The position numbers and the translations under genes are program-made. A stretch of 10,423 bases of DNA from the NCBI GenBank assembly GCA_028277545.1, contig JANQGB010000433.1:1-10423 (forward strand), given 5' to 3'. Positions 1 through 7,423 of this stretch are shown here, one piece after another. The notes beneath the pieces are model-generated. The model was not told the DNA's origin, ran no database searches, and was given only the letters and a program-made list of their open reading frames with translations. Position 1 is the first letter of the stretch. Every line of letters starts with the position of its first letter. This stretch comes from Phycisphaerae bacterium (GTDB taxonomy: Bacteria; Planctomycetota; Phycisphaerae; UBA1845).

Positions 1-206
1 CGCTTCAGGTGCGAGCCCGCGCCGCCGGCGTGGCCGCTGTGGACACAGACTGGGCGGGTGAGCGGCTCGGCGTTTCCGTCCTGGGTGAGTTCGGAAACCT
101 GGGCGCGTCCCAAATTGAGTTTGGCGGCGCGAGGCTGAGGGTGCTTAGCCCGGTCACGAAGGTGTCACCAGACATCGATGAGTCTCGCGATCTCGTTACG
201 CCATAG
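1..206 (+). CDS. C-terminal fragment of an unidentified protein (5' end outside window)
   Basis: A reading frame is open from the left edge of the window to a TAG at 204-206, giving 68 codons without a start that has to be used; the real start is probably outside. In favour of coding: the first codon position is strongly biased to G and other purines (many GTG, GGC, GAC, GAG codons) and the third position is GC-rich, as expected in a GC-rich genome. The residues alternate hydrophobic and polar in a way that suggests beta-strands (for example GVSVLGEFGNL and ARLRVLSPVTKVSPDI), followed by a short charged tail ending DLVTP. I do not recognise a family. It converges on the giant minus-strand gene with a gap of 44 bp (207-250), in which I see only a 4-bp hairpin and no clear terminator. 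A 57-codon minus-strand frame overlaps it but is less coding-like. Confidence 0.42.
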   Translation, partial: LQVRARAAGVAAVDTDWAGERLGVSVLGEFGNLGASQIEFGGARLRVLSPVTKVSPDIDESRDLVTP

Positions 207-250
207 GTGTAGCAGCCTGACCATCGCTCAGCGTGGAGCCTGGCATAGCA

Positions 251-3200
251 CTACCGCCGTTGCGCATCCGGCGCGAGCTTGATAACTTGCCTGGACAGGC
301 TTACGCGTACGCTGCCGAACTCGATGTCGGATACGTCCAGGGCACCCGAGTTGAAGATCGCTATCTGGTAGGCGCCGGCCGAGGGACCGGTCTCCACCAA
401 CACCGAGTCTGACGGCGCTAGCGTCGCGGAGCTAGACGGCTTCACACGCACGGACAGCGTGGCGATTCGCACCCAGGTTGAATCCACACCGAGCGAGCCC
501 ACGCCAAGAGGCGCGCAGCCGCCGAGCGCCTCCACCACACCACCGTCCGGGATGAGCACGCCGTTGTGGAGGAGGTCAAAAAGGACGCTGGGGAGCATCT
601 CGTCGACGATCAGGCGCGACGAATCGAAGATGAGGTCGGCGTACACGGCTGCCAGACCGTCCTCTCCGCCCTCGACCAGCCGTCCACCACTGGCCCACAT
701 TTCCAGGTAAAACGGCTCGCCGGCCGTCAGCGATCTGTCAGAGGGGGGCAGCTCGGGCATGACGTCCATCAACGTTGGGCTCGCCACGGCCACCAACTGG
801 ACTGACGCGGTGGCGGTCGCCTCCTCTCTCAGGCTGCGACCTCCAAGCGGGCCGAAGCAGTTGTCGCACGTGTCGCACGTCCCGTCGTAGCAGGGGCTGA
901 ACCAACTGAAGTCGCCAGCGCCGACGCAGCCGCCGCCATCGTCATCGAAGTTGGATGCCAGGCACGGATCTCCCGGGGCGTAGCACTGGCCGTAGCAGGG
1001 CGCGAAGACCGAGAAGTCGCCGGCGCCGATCGTGCCGTCCTCGTCCACCCAGAGGTCGAACCTGCACGGATGGCAGACCTGCTGGTCCTCGTCGCATAGT
1101 TCGCACAGCCCGGGGCAGGGAGCGCTGCCGGCCACGCAGGTGCCGCCCTGGCAGGTGTCCTCGCCGTTGCAGAACGTGCCATCATCGCAGGAGGCGCCGT
1201 CTGTCAGATTGATGTACTGACAGGTACCGTTGGTACACGCGTCCAGAGTGCAGGGATTGGCATCGCTGCACTCGACTATTGCGACCGTCTCAGAGTCTGT
1301 CTCCGTCGGCAGGATGGTCGATGAGTAGCCCTCTGCCGTTAGTTCAGTTCTCAGCGGCGGGCATGGAGGACCAAAACGCACACTCGTTTCACCCTCGGTG
1401 CCCAGCAAGAGGAACTCGAGTGTCGCCACCGTTGCGTCAGCCAAGCTGCCGCCAGGCAGTTGCAGCGCGTATTGCACCTCGCCGCTGCTGTCCGCGAAGG
1501 TATCGACCAGTGCGACGTCCCAGGGTGAGCCGCCACCGTCGCCTGGCGTTATGTTGTTCAGAGACCACAAGCCGGTATCGTACGCCAAGAGAACCTGAAC
1601 TCCGCTGACCGGCTCCACGGCGCCGCTGAGACCCAGGCTTACCTGGATCAGGCCATCCGGGCAGAGCTCGGCGCCGCTGGCCAGCACGTTGAACCCGAGC
1701 TCGAAGCAGGGCTCTATCGTTTCGTAGTAACACTCGCCTCCTATACATGCCTCCTGGATACAAGGTTGGCCGGTGTCGCAATCTTCGTCGCCCCCGCAAG
1801 TCACCAGGGCGCTGCGCAGCGCAGCGAAATCCTGTGTCACTGATCCGGCACTCCAGACATTCGGTGCCCCGAAGGTGCTGGACGTTCCGTCATTGTAGTT
1901 CGAGAACGGTGCGGTAGTGGGGCTCGCTTCCTCTTCGAGCTTGAAGACCTCGTCACTCCCCACGCCGCTCGTCGGGTTCACTCCTTCACCAGCCGGCCCG
2001 TAGACCACAGCGCCTGTGTCATCAGCAATTGTGAGCTGCCACTTCCTGTTGGTGACCACGAAGTCGCTGTTGGTGATATAGGTTCCTGCGGCGACGGCGC
2101 TGGCCTGGACGTTGATCCACCAGTCGCCATTCAGGGGGTCGTAGCTGACATCGTCCGCCAAGTCCTGGGCAACCGTGACGATGGTCCCCGCCCGGAGGTC
2201 AGACCAGATCGCGTCTTCGCTGAGGGTCAGCACTTGAATTTCTTCGTCAACACTCCCGGTATCGTTGCTTAGCACCAGTTGCCAGCCGCGCATGTCCAGG
2301 TGGTTGGTCACCACCACGAACTCAAACCAATCGCCGCCGTTGCCGAGCACCCGACCCCAGAACACGTCGCTTCCGTTGTTACCGAGTAGCTCGTCGCTAG
2401 CCACCGCGTTGTACTCGTTCAGAATCACCGAAGTTGTCGGGACCTCATTGGGCGCACCCGGCGTCGGAATGACCAGTGGTAAGACATCTGTTCCGGCGTC
2501 GGGCATGCGGCCGAAGGAGATATCCGCCTCAAGCGGGCCGTAGGCCACCGAGTCGATCAGTATGCCGTGCTCCTCGTATGCCTCTACCAGTCCGCTACCG
2601 GAGCTGAGTGAGAAACTCGCGTGCAAGGGGCCGTCGACTGGTTCGGCGTCCGCCCAGACCACCAGTCGTTGTCCACCGCAGAGTTCCGTTTCGTCCGGGA
2701 TTGGCCATTTCGCAGGATCGCCGGGATCGTCGGTCAGGAACACTCCACCTAGGTCGATGGTCGTATCGGAGTTGTTGTACAGCTCGATCCAGGGTGGGAA
2801 CTCCCCCGGCTCATCGGGATCCTCGATGGTCGACACGTTGTTGGCCATCAACTCGTTGATCACCAGGGCGATCGTTTCTATGGCGAACGTGGCCTGATTA
2901 AGGGCGCCCCATTCTCCGTTATCCAGGATTCGGGCCCGAACCAGCGTGTTGTCGGTAATGGGCACCGGGGCGCTGTAGGCCAGTGCCTCCGCCGCGATGT
3001 CGCCGCCGGGCAGCCTGGGGTCGCTACCGTCCATCGTGTAGTAGACGAGTCCACTGTCTGCGCTGATGGTCAGCTCGAAGCCGTAGGGGACCTCACCACC
3101 TTGCTGACTGAACACCGGCGGCGCCAGGAACTGCGCGTCAATCCAGTCGAGCCGCTCGGTCAGCCACTGTTTCATCCAGTCGATTTCCTCCGCGTATGTC

Positions 3201-6200
3201 TCGGCGATGAACCAGTTTGGCCAGACATAAACGCCCAGTATCGGCCAGCGGTCGAAGTTACGAACCTGGGACTCGTCCAGTAGCGCGGCGAGATCGTCAA
3301 TATCTGCCAGCATTCTGTCAGTCTGGAATTGGTCGCGGCGCAGCTCGAACCAGCGATCGGCGTAGCGCAAACCGAACTCGTCGTCTTGGAAGAGGCGCCG
3401 CCACCAGGGGTAGTTGCTTTCGCCCAGCAGGATGTTGTACCACCCGTCGGGTAGCCAGCCGTCCATGTAGTTGGCGTTGCCTAGACAGAGGTTGTAGTCC
3501 CAGATAGGCCCCATGTTGAGCGGGCCTTCCCGGTCCTTGAACATGAAAGTACTGAGACGAAAACCGTCGATGTTCTTGGTCACCTCGACCAGGATGTGGT
3601 GATCGATGAACGAGTCGGCATCGATGTAGCTGGCGTATCCGCTGAGGGGGTCGGCGAAGTCGGGCCCATTTAGGGCGGATTCGAACTCGTTAAAGAAGTT
3701 TGACAAGAAAGTCTCCTGGGGCCCGGTGATTTCGACCTCCTTGGGCTCGACGAAGGCGAGCAGTTGCCCGATGCTGGTTTGGAACCCGGAGTCACCGGGG
3801 TCAAGGCGATCTTTCTTGACCATGTAACCACCCGTCACCTCGGGCTCAGCGTCATCGAGTGGTGTAAGTTCCGTGATGTCCACGCGGTGCGGCCCGCGTT
3901 TGATCTTTTCCATCAGTACATAAACACCGACGTAAGAAGCGTCCGATATTCCACCGCCATTCATGTCCAGGAATAGTTCAACGAAGCGGGTGCGCACTGC
4001 GTAGCGGCCTAAATCGTTGCTCCACTTGTAGGCGAGAACGTTGCGCATCAGGGATTTGTCGGAATAAGGTGCGTAGAGAATCCAATCCGACTCCTGCGGC
4101 ATGCCCAGGATGGCCACATCGAGGTCGTCGTCCTCCTCGTCCCAAGTCTCGAACGCGTACTGCTTCTTGGGAAAGCCCAGTGAACTCGATCCGCGCATCT
4201 GTAGCCCGCCGGGTCCGACAAAGTCGGGCGGATCGGTGATGTTCGTCCGCCCGTCAGTAGTGTCAATGAAACTGGCCACGACCAGCGTTTGCCAGTGCTG
4301 GCCGATCGAGTGTCCGAAGCTATCAATGATCACCAGCGGCAGATTGGAATTGAACTCGAGCACGTCAGCATTGAGCACCGAGTACAAGCGGCGGCCGACC
4401 CGGCCGGGCGCCAAGTCGGTCTCAAACGCGCGGGCCCGTACCTGGGTCGTCGTGGTGATCGTCAGTGGCTCTGAATACTCAGCTCCATTACTTTCAGAAG
4501 GATCGCTGCCGTCCAATGTGTAGCGGATTGTGGCGCCAGGGCCGGTGGCGTTTAGCGTCAGTAGAAAGTCATCCGTGAACGTGCCACTGGCCGCCGAGAA
4601 CTCCACCGATCCTGAGACGCCCGGGTAGCCGGTGCCGTTGCGGTGCCGGGGAGTGGTTGCCACGAAGTACCGCTCAGGTGCCGCCTCGGTGGTGTCTTCT
4701 ACCGCCTGGAGCTCAGGCAGGATCAGGAAGTCGCCATCTGCGGCGTGGTCGTTCAATCCTTGGACCGCCAGCACGTTGGGTCCAGGTTGCAGTATCGGCA
4801 GTGCAGCGGTCACGTCGACCTGTTCGACGTCCGCTGCGTCCTGAAGCGGGCGGTCGGAGGCCGCGCTGGCATCCCATCCGACGGTCAGTGGAGAGTTGCC
4901 GGCAGCCACTTGTTGTCCGTTCAGGTACGCGACGAAACCGTCCTCGTACTTGAGCGACATAGTCAGGAAGGCCAACGGGCCGGAGTCATCGACGTCAAAC
5001 GCGACTCGTGTCCAGAGAGAGGCATTGGCTTGCAGCATCGAGTCCTGTACGTCGGTACCGACTTCACTGCCGAAGCCAAGCACCGCCAAACCGCCGCTGG
5101 GAACGTCACCGACCAAGTTGAAAGCCGAGTCGCTGAACGAGCCGTGGGTCCCCGGCGCTGCAAACAGTTCGACTTCCGCGCCGCCGCCGCGCTCGAAGAA
5201 CACCAGGCGGAGCAGATAGGAGCCGGCTTCCGGAATGTCGAACACAGCCAGAGTGTCTCCTGGGTTCCGGGTGCCGGGATACGCGGCACTGAAGACGTAG
5301 GGGTCGCGGAAAAGCTCCAGGCCGAAACCGTCATCGCTGTTGACACCGAACGTCCAGTCGCCGGCCTCGGGTATGACGATCGTGCCACTTACCAGGACTA
5401 CGAAGTCGTCCACATTCTCGCCGATGGTCGTGCCGGGAAACGGCTCATCGCCGCCGTAATGAGCGCTGCCTCCCGTGTTAAGATAATTGATGGATGCTGC
5501 CGTCGCACTCACTACCTCCGATCGCATGGCCGGATCGGAAATGACCGCCTCTGCGGTGGCGAGGTCAGTCACCCAGGTGTTCGCCTTGTAGTAGGTGACG
5601 TCAAACTCGGCCAGCGTGTTTGTGAATCCGAAGCCCAGCGTACCAGTGGCCCAGGACGAGTCGTCGAAGTCGGTATCGGTCCAGGTGGCGCCCAGAGCGG
5701 CGTCGGCACTGGTGGGCACATGATAGGTTGCAGTGTCGCTCTGCGTCACCAGCTCGTAGGTAGTCTGGGAGAGTCCGTACGAGACGTCGACCAGCTGCTG
5801 GGGGTATTGCGGGGCATACTCTTGTGCCACGCTGACGCCGTCAGGTTTCACGAGTGCCAGGTACTCGCCGTCGCCGCTCAGCTTGAAGCTGGTGTGCAGT
5901 TCGGAGCCCGCTGTGGCACGGTTCTTATCGGAGGCAAACACGACCAGAAACTCGCCACGGGCCAGGCTTACCGCCGGAAACTGCCATTTGGTCAGGTTGC
6001 TGGCACTGTCAGTCAGGTACCAGCCCTCCAGGTTCACAACTGGCAGGCAGGGATTGTGTATCTCGACCCAGTCGGGGTACTGCCCGTCCTCGTCGGCGAT
6101 GGTACTTCGATTCACCGCCATGAATTCCGTAATGAGCAGTTCCGTCCCCGCGGTGTACACGCAGCTTCCGTCCACACAGGCTTCCGTGCTGCAATCGGCA

Positions 6201-7207
6201 CCGTCACTGCAATCAGCATCGACCTGACATTCGTCGCAGACATCCAGCGACTCGTTGCAGAATTCGTCGGCGCCGCACGGATCACCGGCAGAGACGCAGT
6301 CCAGCTCCTGGTCACAGATCTCCGGGCCGGTGCAGAACTCACCGTCATCCGGACAGTTATCGTCGTTCGGCGTGACGAGGCAGGCACCAGCGACGCACTC
6401 GTCATCCGTACATGGGACCGAGTCGTCACACTCGGTGTGGTTCAGACATTCCAGACACACATCGTCAACTTCGTCGCAGTGCGGCAGATCGAAGCAAGGC
6501 GCGGTGCCTGGCTGACAGTTTCCGTCGGCATCGCAGGTCTCGGCGCCGTTGCAGAAAGTGTTGTCGTCGCAGTCGCCGCCGGTCAGGCAGTTCACGCAGG
6601 CCTGGTCAGCTTCGCGACACATCTGTTCCGGACAGGGATCGGCGCCAGGCTGGCAGAGGCCGTTGGTGTCGCACTCCTCGGGGCCATTGCAGTAAAGGCC
6701 ATCGTCGCAGGAGTTGCCCTCGTTCGCGGTGAATAGGCACTCGTTTGCCACGCAGGTGTCATCGGTGCAGGGGTTGGCGTCGTCGCAATCACCGTCGCCT
6801 ATGCAGGCCAGGCAGCTATCGCCAGCCTCGTCGCAGTGGGGAAAATCGACGCACGGCTCAAGGCCAGGTTCACAATCTCCGTCAGGGTTACAGGACTCGG
6901 GTCCGTTACAGAACGCGTCGTCGTCGCAGTGTTCGTCCATTAAGCACTCGACGCACGCAGCGCTGGCTTCACTACACATCTGTCCGGGGCACGGATCGGT
7001 GCCCGGCTGGCAGCTCTCGTTGACACAGGTCTCTATGCCGTTGCAGAAGACTCCGTCGTCACAGTCGGCGTCGAGTTCGCAAGCCCGCCCGGTAGCGGCC
7101 GGAATACAGAGCCAGATGCCAAGTAAGAAGAGGGAGGGCCAGAGCGCGTGCGGCGCATAATCGTGCGTGCGCGCCCGTCCTCGCCAACCCGTCTTCCTGC
7201 CACTCAT
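251..7207 (-). CDS. Giant secreted CotH-kinase / lamin-tail-domain protein with Cys-rich, PA14-like and cohesin-like modules
   Basis: 2318 residues, ATG start, TAG stop, no frameshift. Residues 1-42 form a signal peptide with a long basic front and a hydrophobic core near 22-38. Domains in order: eight Cys-rich modules with the FCNGxExC theme (43-356); LTD (355-460, ITEFMAVN, WVEIHN, GWYLTD); jelly-roll-like domain (about 488-840) interrupted by a PA14-like block (about 535-700, GDWTFGVNSDDGF); chitobiase-C-like (866-945, YTLDGSDP); CotH kinase (about 956-1360); second chitobiase-C-like (1362-1443, YTMDGSDP); LTD (1446-1590); LTD-like cassette (1594-1799); Cys-rich (1804-1833); cohesin-like (1836-1948); Cys-rich (1980-2046); degenerate dockerin-like pair (2048-2117); a weaker cohesin-like tail (about 2130-2310). 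CotH landmarks are M-R-G-S-S-S (1004-1009), R1055-N1056, E1100, N1212-x-D1214 and I-W-D-Y-N (1235-1239). CotH proteins are known as atypical secreted protein kinases, so kinase activity outside the cytoplasm is plausible but inferred. There is no C-terminal membrane anchor. LTD, PA14-like and chitobiase-C-like parts suggest binding to surfaces or glycans. The only start in this stretch is the ATG, with GGAAAGG seven bases upstream. Confidence 0.93.
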   Translation of the reverse strand: MSGRKTGWRGRARTHDYAPHALWPSLFLLGIWLCIPAATGRACELDADCDDGVFCNGIETCVNESCQPGTDPCPGQMCSEASAACVECLMDEHCDDDAFCNGPESCNPDGDCEPGLEPCVDFPHCDEAGDSCLACIGDGDCDDANPCTDDTCVANECLFTANEGNSCDDGLYCNGPEECDTNGLCQPGADPCPEQMCREADQACVNCLTGGDCDDNTFCNGAETCDADGNCQPGTAPCFDLPHCDEVDDVCLECLNHTECDDSVPCTDDECVAGACLVTPNDDNCPDDGEFCTGPEICDQELDCVSAGDPCGADEFCNESLDVCDECQVDADCSDGADCSTEACVDGSCVYTAGTELLITEFMAVNRSTIADEDGQYPDWVEIHNPCLPVVNLEGWYLTDSASNLTKWQFPAVSLARGEFLVVFASDKNRATAGSELHTSFKLSGDGEYLALVKPDGVSVAQEYAPQYPQQLVDVSYGLSQTTYELVTQSDTATYHVPTSADAALGATWTDTDFDDSSWATGTLGFGFTNTLAEFDVTYYKANTWVTDLATAEAVISDPAMRSEVVSATAASINYLNTGGSAHYGGDEPFPGTTIGENVDDFVVLVSGTIVIPEAGDWTFGVNSDDGFGLELFRDPYVFSAAYPGTRNPGDTLAVFDIPEAGSYLLRLVFFERGGGAEVELFAAPGTHGSFSDSAFNLVGDVPSGGLAVLGFGSEVGTDVQDSMLQANASLWTRVAFDVDDSGPLAFLTMSLKYEDGFVAYLNGQQVAAGNSPLTVGWDASAASDRPLQDAADVEQVDVTAALPILQPGPNVLAVQGLNDHAADGDFLILPELQAVEDTTEAAPERYFVATTPRHRNGTGYPGVSGSVEFSAASGTFTDDFLLTLNATGPGATIRYTLDGSDPSESNGAEYSEPLTITTTTQVRARAFETDLAPGRVGRRLYSVLNADVLEFNSNLPLVIIDSFGHSIGQHWQTLVVASFIDTTDGRTNITDPPDFVGPGGLQMRGSSSLGFPKKQYAFETWDEEDDDLDVAILGMPQESDWILYAPYSDKSLMRNVLAYKWSNDLGRYAVRTRFVELFLDMNGGGISDASYVGVYVLMEKIKRGPHRVDITELTPLDDAEPEVTGGYMVKKDRLDPGDSGFQTSIGQLLAFVEPKEVEITGPQETFLSNFFNEFESALNGPDFADPLSGYASYIDADSFIDHHILVEVTKNIDGFRLSTFMFKDREGPLNMGPIWDYNLCLGNANYMDGWLPDGWYNILLGESNYPWWRRLFQDDEFGLRYADRWFELRRDQFQTDRMLADIDDLAALLDESQVRNFDRWPILGVYVWPNWFIAETYAEEIDWMKQWLTERLDWIDAQFLAPPVFSQQGGEVPYGFELTISADSGLVYYTMDGSDPRLPGGDIAAEALAYSAPVPITDNTLVRARILDNGEWGALNQATFAIETIALVINELMANNVSTIEDPDEPGEFPPWIELYNNSDTTIDLGGVFLTDDPGDPAKWPIPDETELCGGQRLVVWADAEPVDGPLHASFSLSSGSGLVEAYEEHGILIDSVAYGPLEADISFGRMPDAGTDVLPLVIPTPGAPNEVPTTSVILNEYNAVASDELLGNNGSDVFWGRVLGNGGDWFEFVVVTNHLDMRGWQLVLSNDTGSVDEEIQVLTLSEDAIWSDLRAGTIVTVAQDLADDVSYDPLNGDWWINVQASAVAAGTYITNSDFVVTNRKWQLTIADDTGAVVYGPAGEGVNPTSGVGSDEVFKLEEEASPTTAPFSNYNDGTSSTFGAPNVWSAGSVTQDFAALRSALVTCGGDEDCDTGQPCIQEACIGGECYYETIEPCFELGFNVLASGAELCPDGLIQVSLGLSGAVEPVSGVQVLLAYDTGLWSLNNITPGDGGGSPWDVALVDTFADSSGEVQYALQLPGGSLADATVATLEFLLLGTEGETSVRFGPPCPPLRTELTAEGYSSTILPTETDSETVAIVECSDANPCTLDACTNGTCQYINLTDGASCDDGTFCNGEDTCQGGTCVAGSAPCPGLCELCDEDQQVCHPCRFDLWVDEDGTIGAGDFSVFAPCYGQCYAPGDPCLASNFDDDGGGCVGAGDFSWFSPCYDGTCDTCDNCFGPLGGRSLREEATATASVQLVAVASPTLMDVMPELPPSDRSLTAGEPFYLEMWASGGRLVEGGEDGLAAVYADLIFDSSRLIVDEMLPSVLFDLLHNGVLIPDGGVVEALGGCAPLGVGSLGVDSTWVRIATLSVRVKPSSSATLAPSDSVLVETGPSAGAYQIAIFNSGALDVSDIEFGSVRVSLSRQVIKLAPDAQRR
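1811..2428 (-). repeat. LTD-like cassette, copy in the giant CotH gene
   Basis: Encodes residues 1594-1799 of the giant protein. By eye more than half of its residues match residues 105-308 of the neighbouring 704-residue protein, with a two-residue gap. Long shared runs include FWGRVLGNG, HLDMRGWQLV, YGPAGEG and GVGSDEV. DNA similarity is also evident, for example around 2280-2345 compared with about 9080-9145. Confidence 0.85.
6353..7081 (-). repeat. Duplicated three-module block of Cys-rich repeats in the giant protein
   Basis: Residues 43-167 consist of modules A-B-C, and residues 168-285 repeat A-B-C in the same order. A modules end C-P-x-Q-M-C-x-E-A-x-x-A-C-V-x-C. B modules contain D-x-P-H-C-D-E-x-x-D-x-C-L-x-C. 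C modules contain P-C-T-D-D-x-C-V-A. A shorter, more diverged A-C pair follows (286-356). The order shows that a block of about 360 bp was duplicated as a unit. Confidence 0.8.
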
Positions 7208-7423
7208 TGGAGTGCCTTTCCGTTGCCGCTACGGGGCTGCCCGACCAGAGGTATTGGGCAACAACTGTCCTTTGACGCCCGCCAGGAGCCGACCTCCTCC
7301 AGGCATACTAGCCGCTCGATTTTCAACATAACGACGTGAAACCGGGTCGCCGGGTGACCGGACACTCTCTCGCGACGCGGCCAAGCCCGTGGCGGCCCGC
7401 CGCACTCGTCGTCCACTGACGTG
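7208..7423 (-). other. 216-bp intergenic leader between the LTD-dockerin gene and the giant CotH gene
   Basis: No convincing gene or promoter is seen here. On the minus strand a TTGAAA hexamer occurs, but the only TATGCC-like partner is 13 bases away, too close for a sigma-70 promoter. Several small inverted repeats are present: 7350-7353 with 7358-7361 (CCGG around a four-base loop, flanked by an outer five-base arm at 7346-7350 and 7372-7376), 7284-7288 with 7294-7298 (five-base stem, five-base loop), and 7220-7223 with 7231-7234. None is followed by a run of T, so an intrinsic terminator is not supported. The spacing leaves open either one long transcript or a separate promoter for the giant gene. 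Confidence 0.45.
7215..7221 (-). promoter_or_regulatory. Weak ribosome binding site of the giant CotH gene
   Basis: On the minus strand GGAAAGG lies seven bases before the ATG at 7205-7207. It is a partial Shine-Dalgarno match, much weaker than that of the gene upstream. Its first two G bases (7220-7221) also fall in the end of a small 4-bp hairpin (7220-7223 pairing with 7231-7234), so access could be partly limited. Confidence 0.5.

Noticed and set aside
5..175. 57-codon minus-strand frame at the left edge
   Set aside because: Less coding-like than the overlapping plus-strand frame; no ribosome binding site or domain was recognised.
4643..6736. 697-codon plus-strand open frame
   Set aside because: It lies antisense within the giant gene, over the Cys-rich, LTD and PA14-like coding. 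The minus-strand frame has clear domains, while the plus-strand translation shows none. Such frames stay open because TCA, CTA and TTA codons are rare in the real gene.
7076..7207. Lipoprotein signal in the giant protein, because Cys43 follows the signal peptide
   Set aside because: The residues before Cys43 are T-G-R-A, which is not a lipobox, and this Cys belongs to the first Cys-rich module.
7346..7405. Intrinsic terminator after the LTD-dockerin gene
   Set aside because: Short GC-rich inverted repeats exist (7350-7361, 7389-7405) but no T run follows on the minus strand.
7204..7416. 70-codon minus-strand frame whose TGA overlaps the ATG of the giant gene (ATGA)
   Set aside because: The overlap suggests translational coupling, but it begins at a GTG without a ribosome binding site, has no coding-like codon bias and resembles nothing known.
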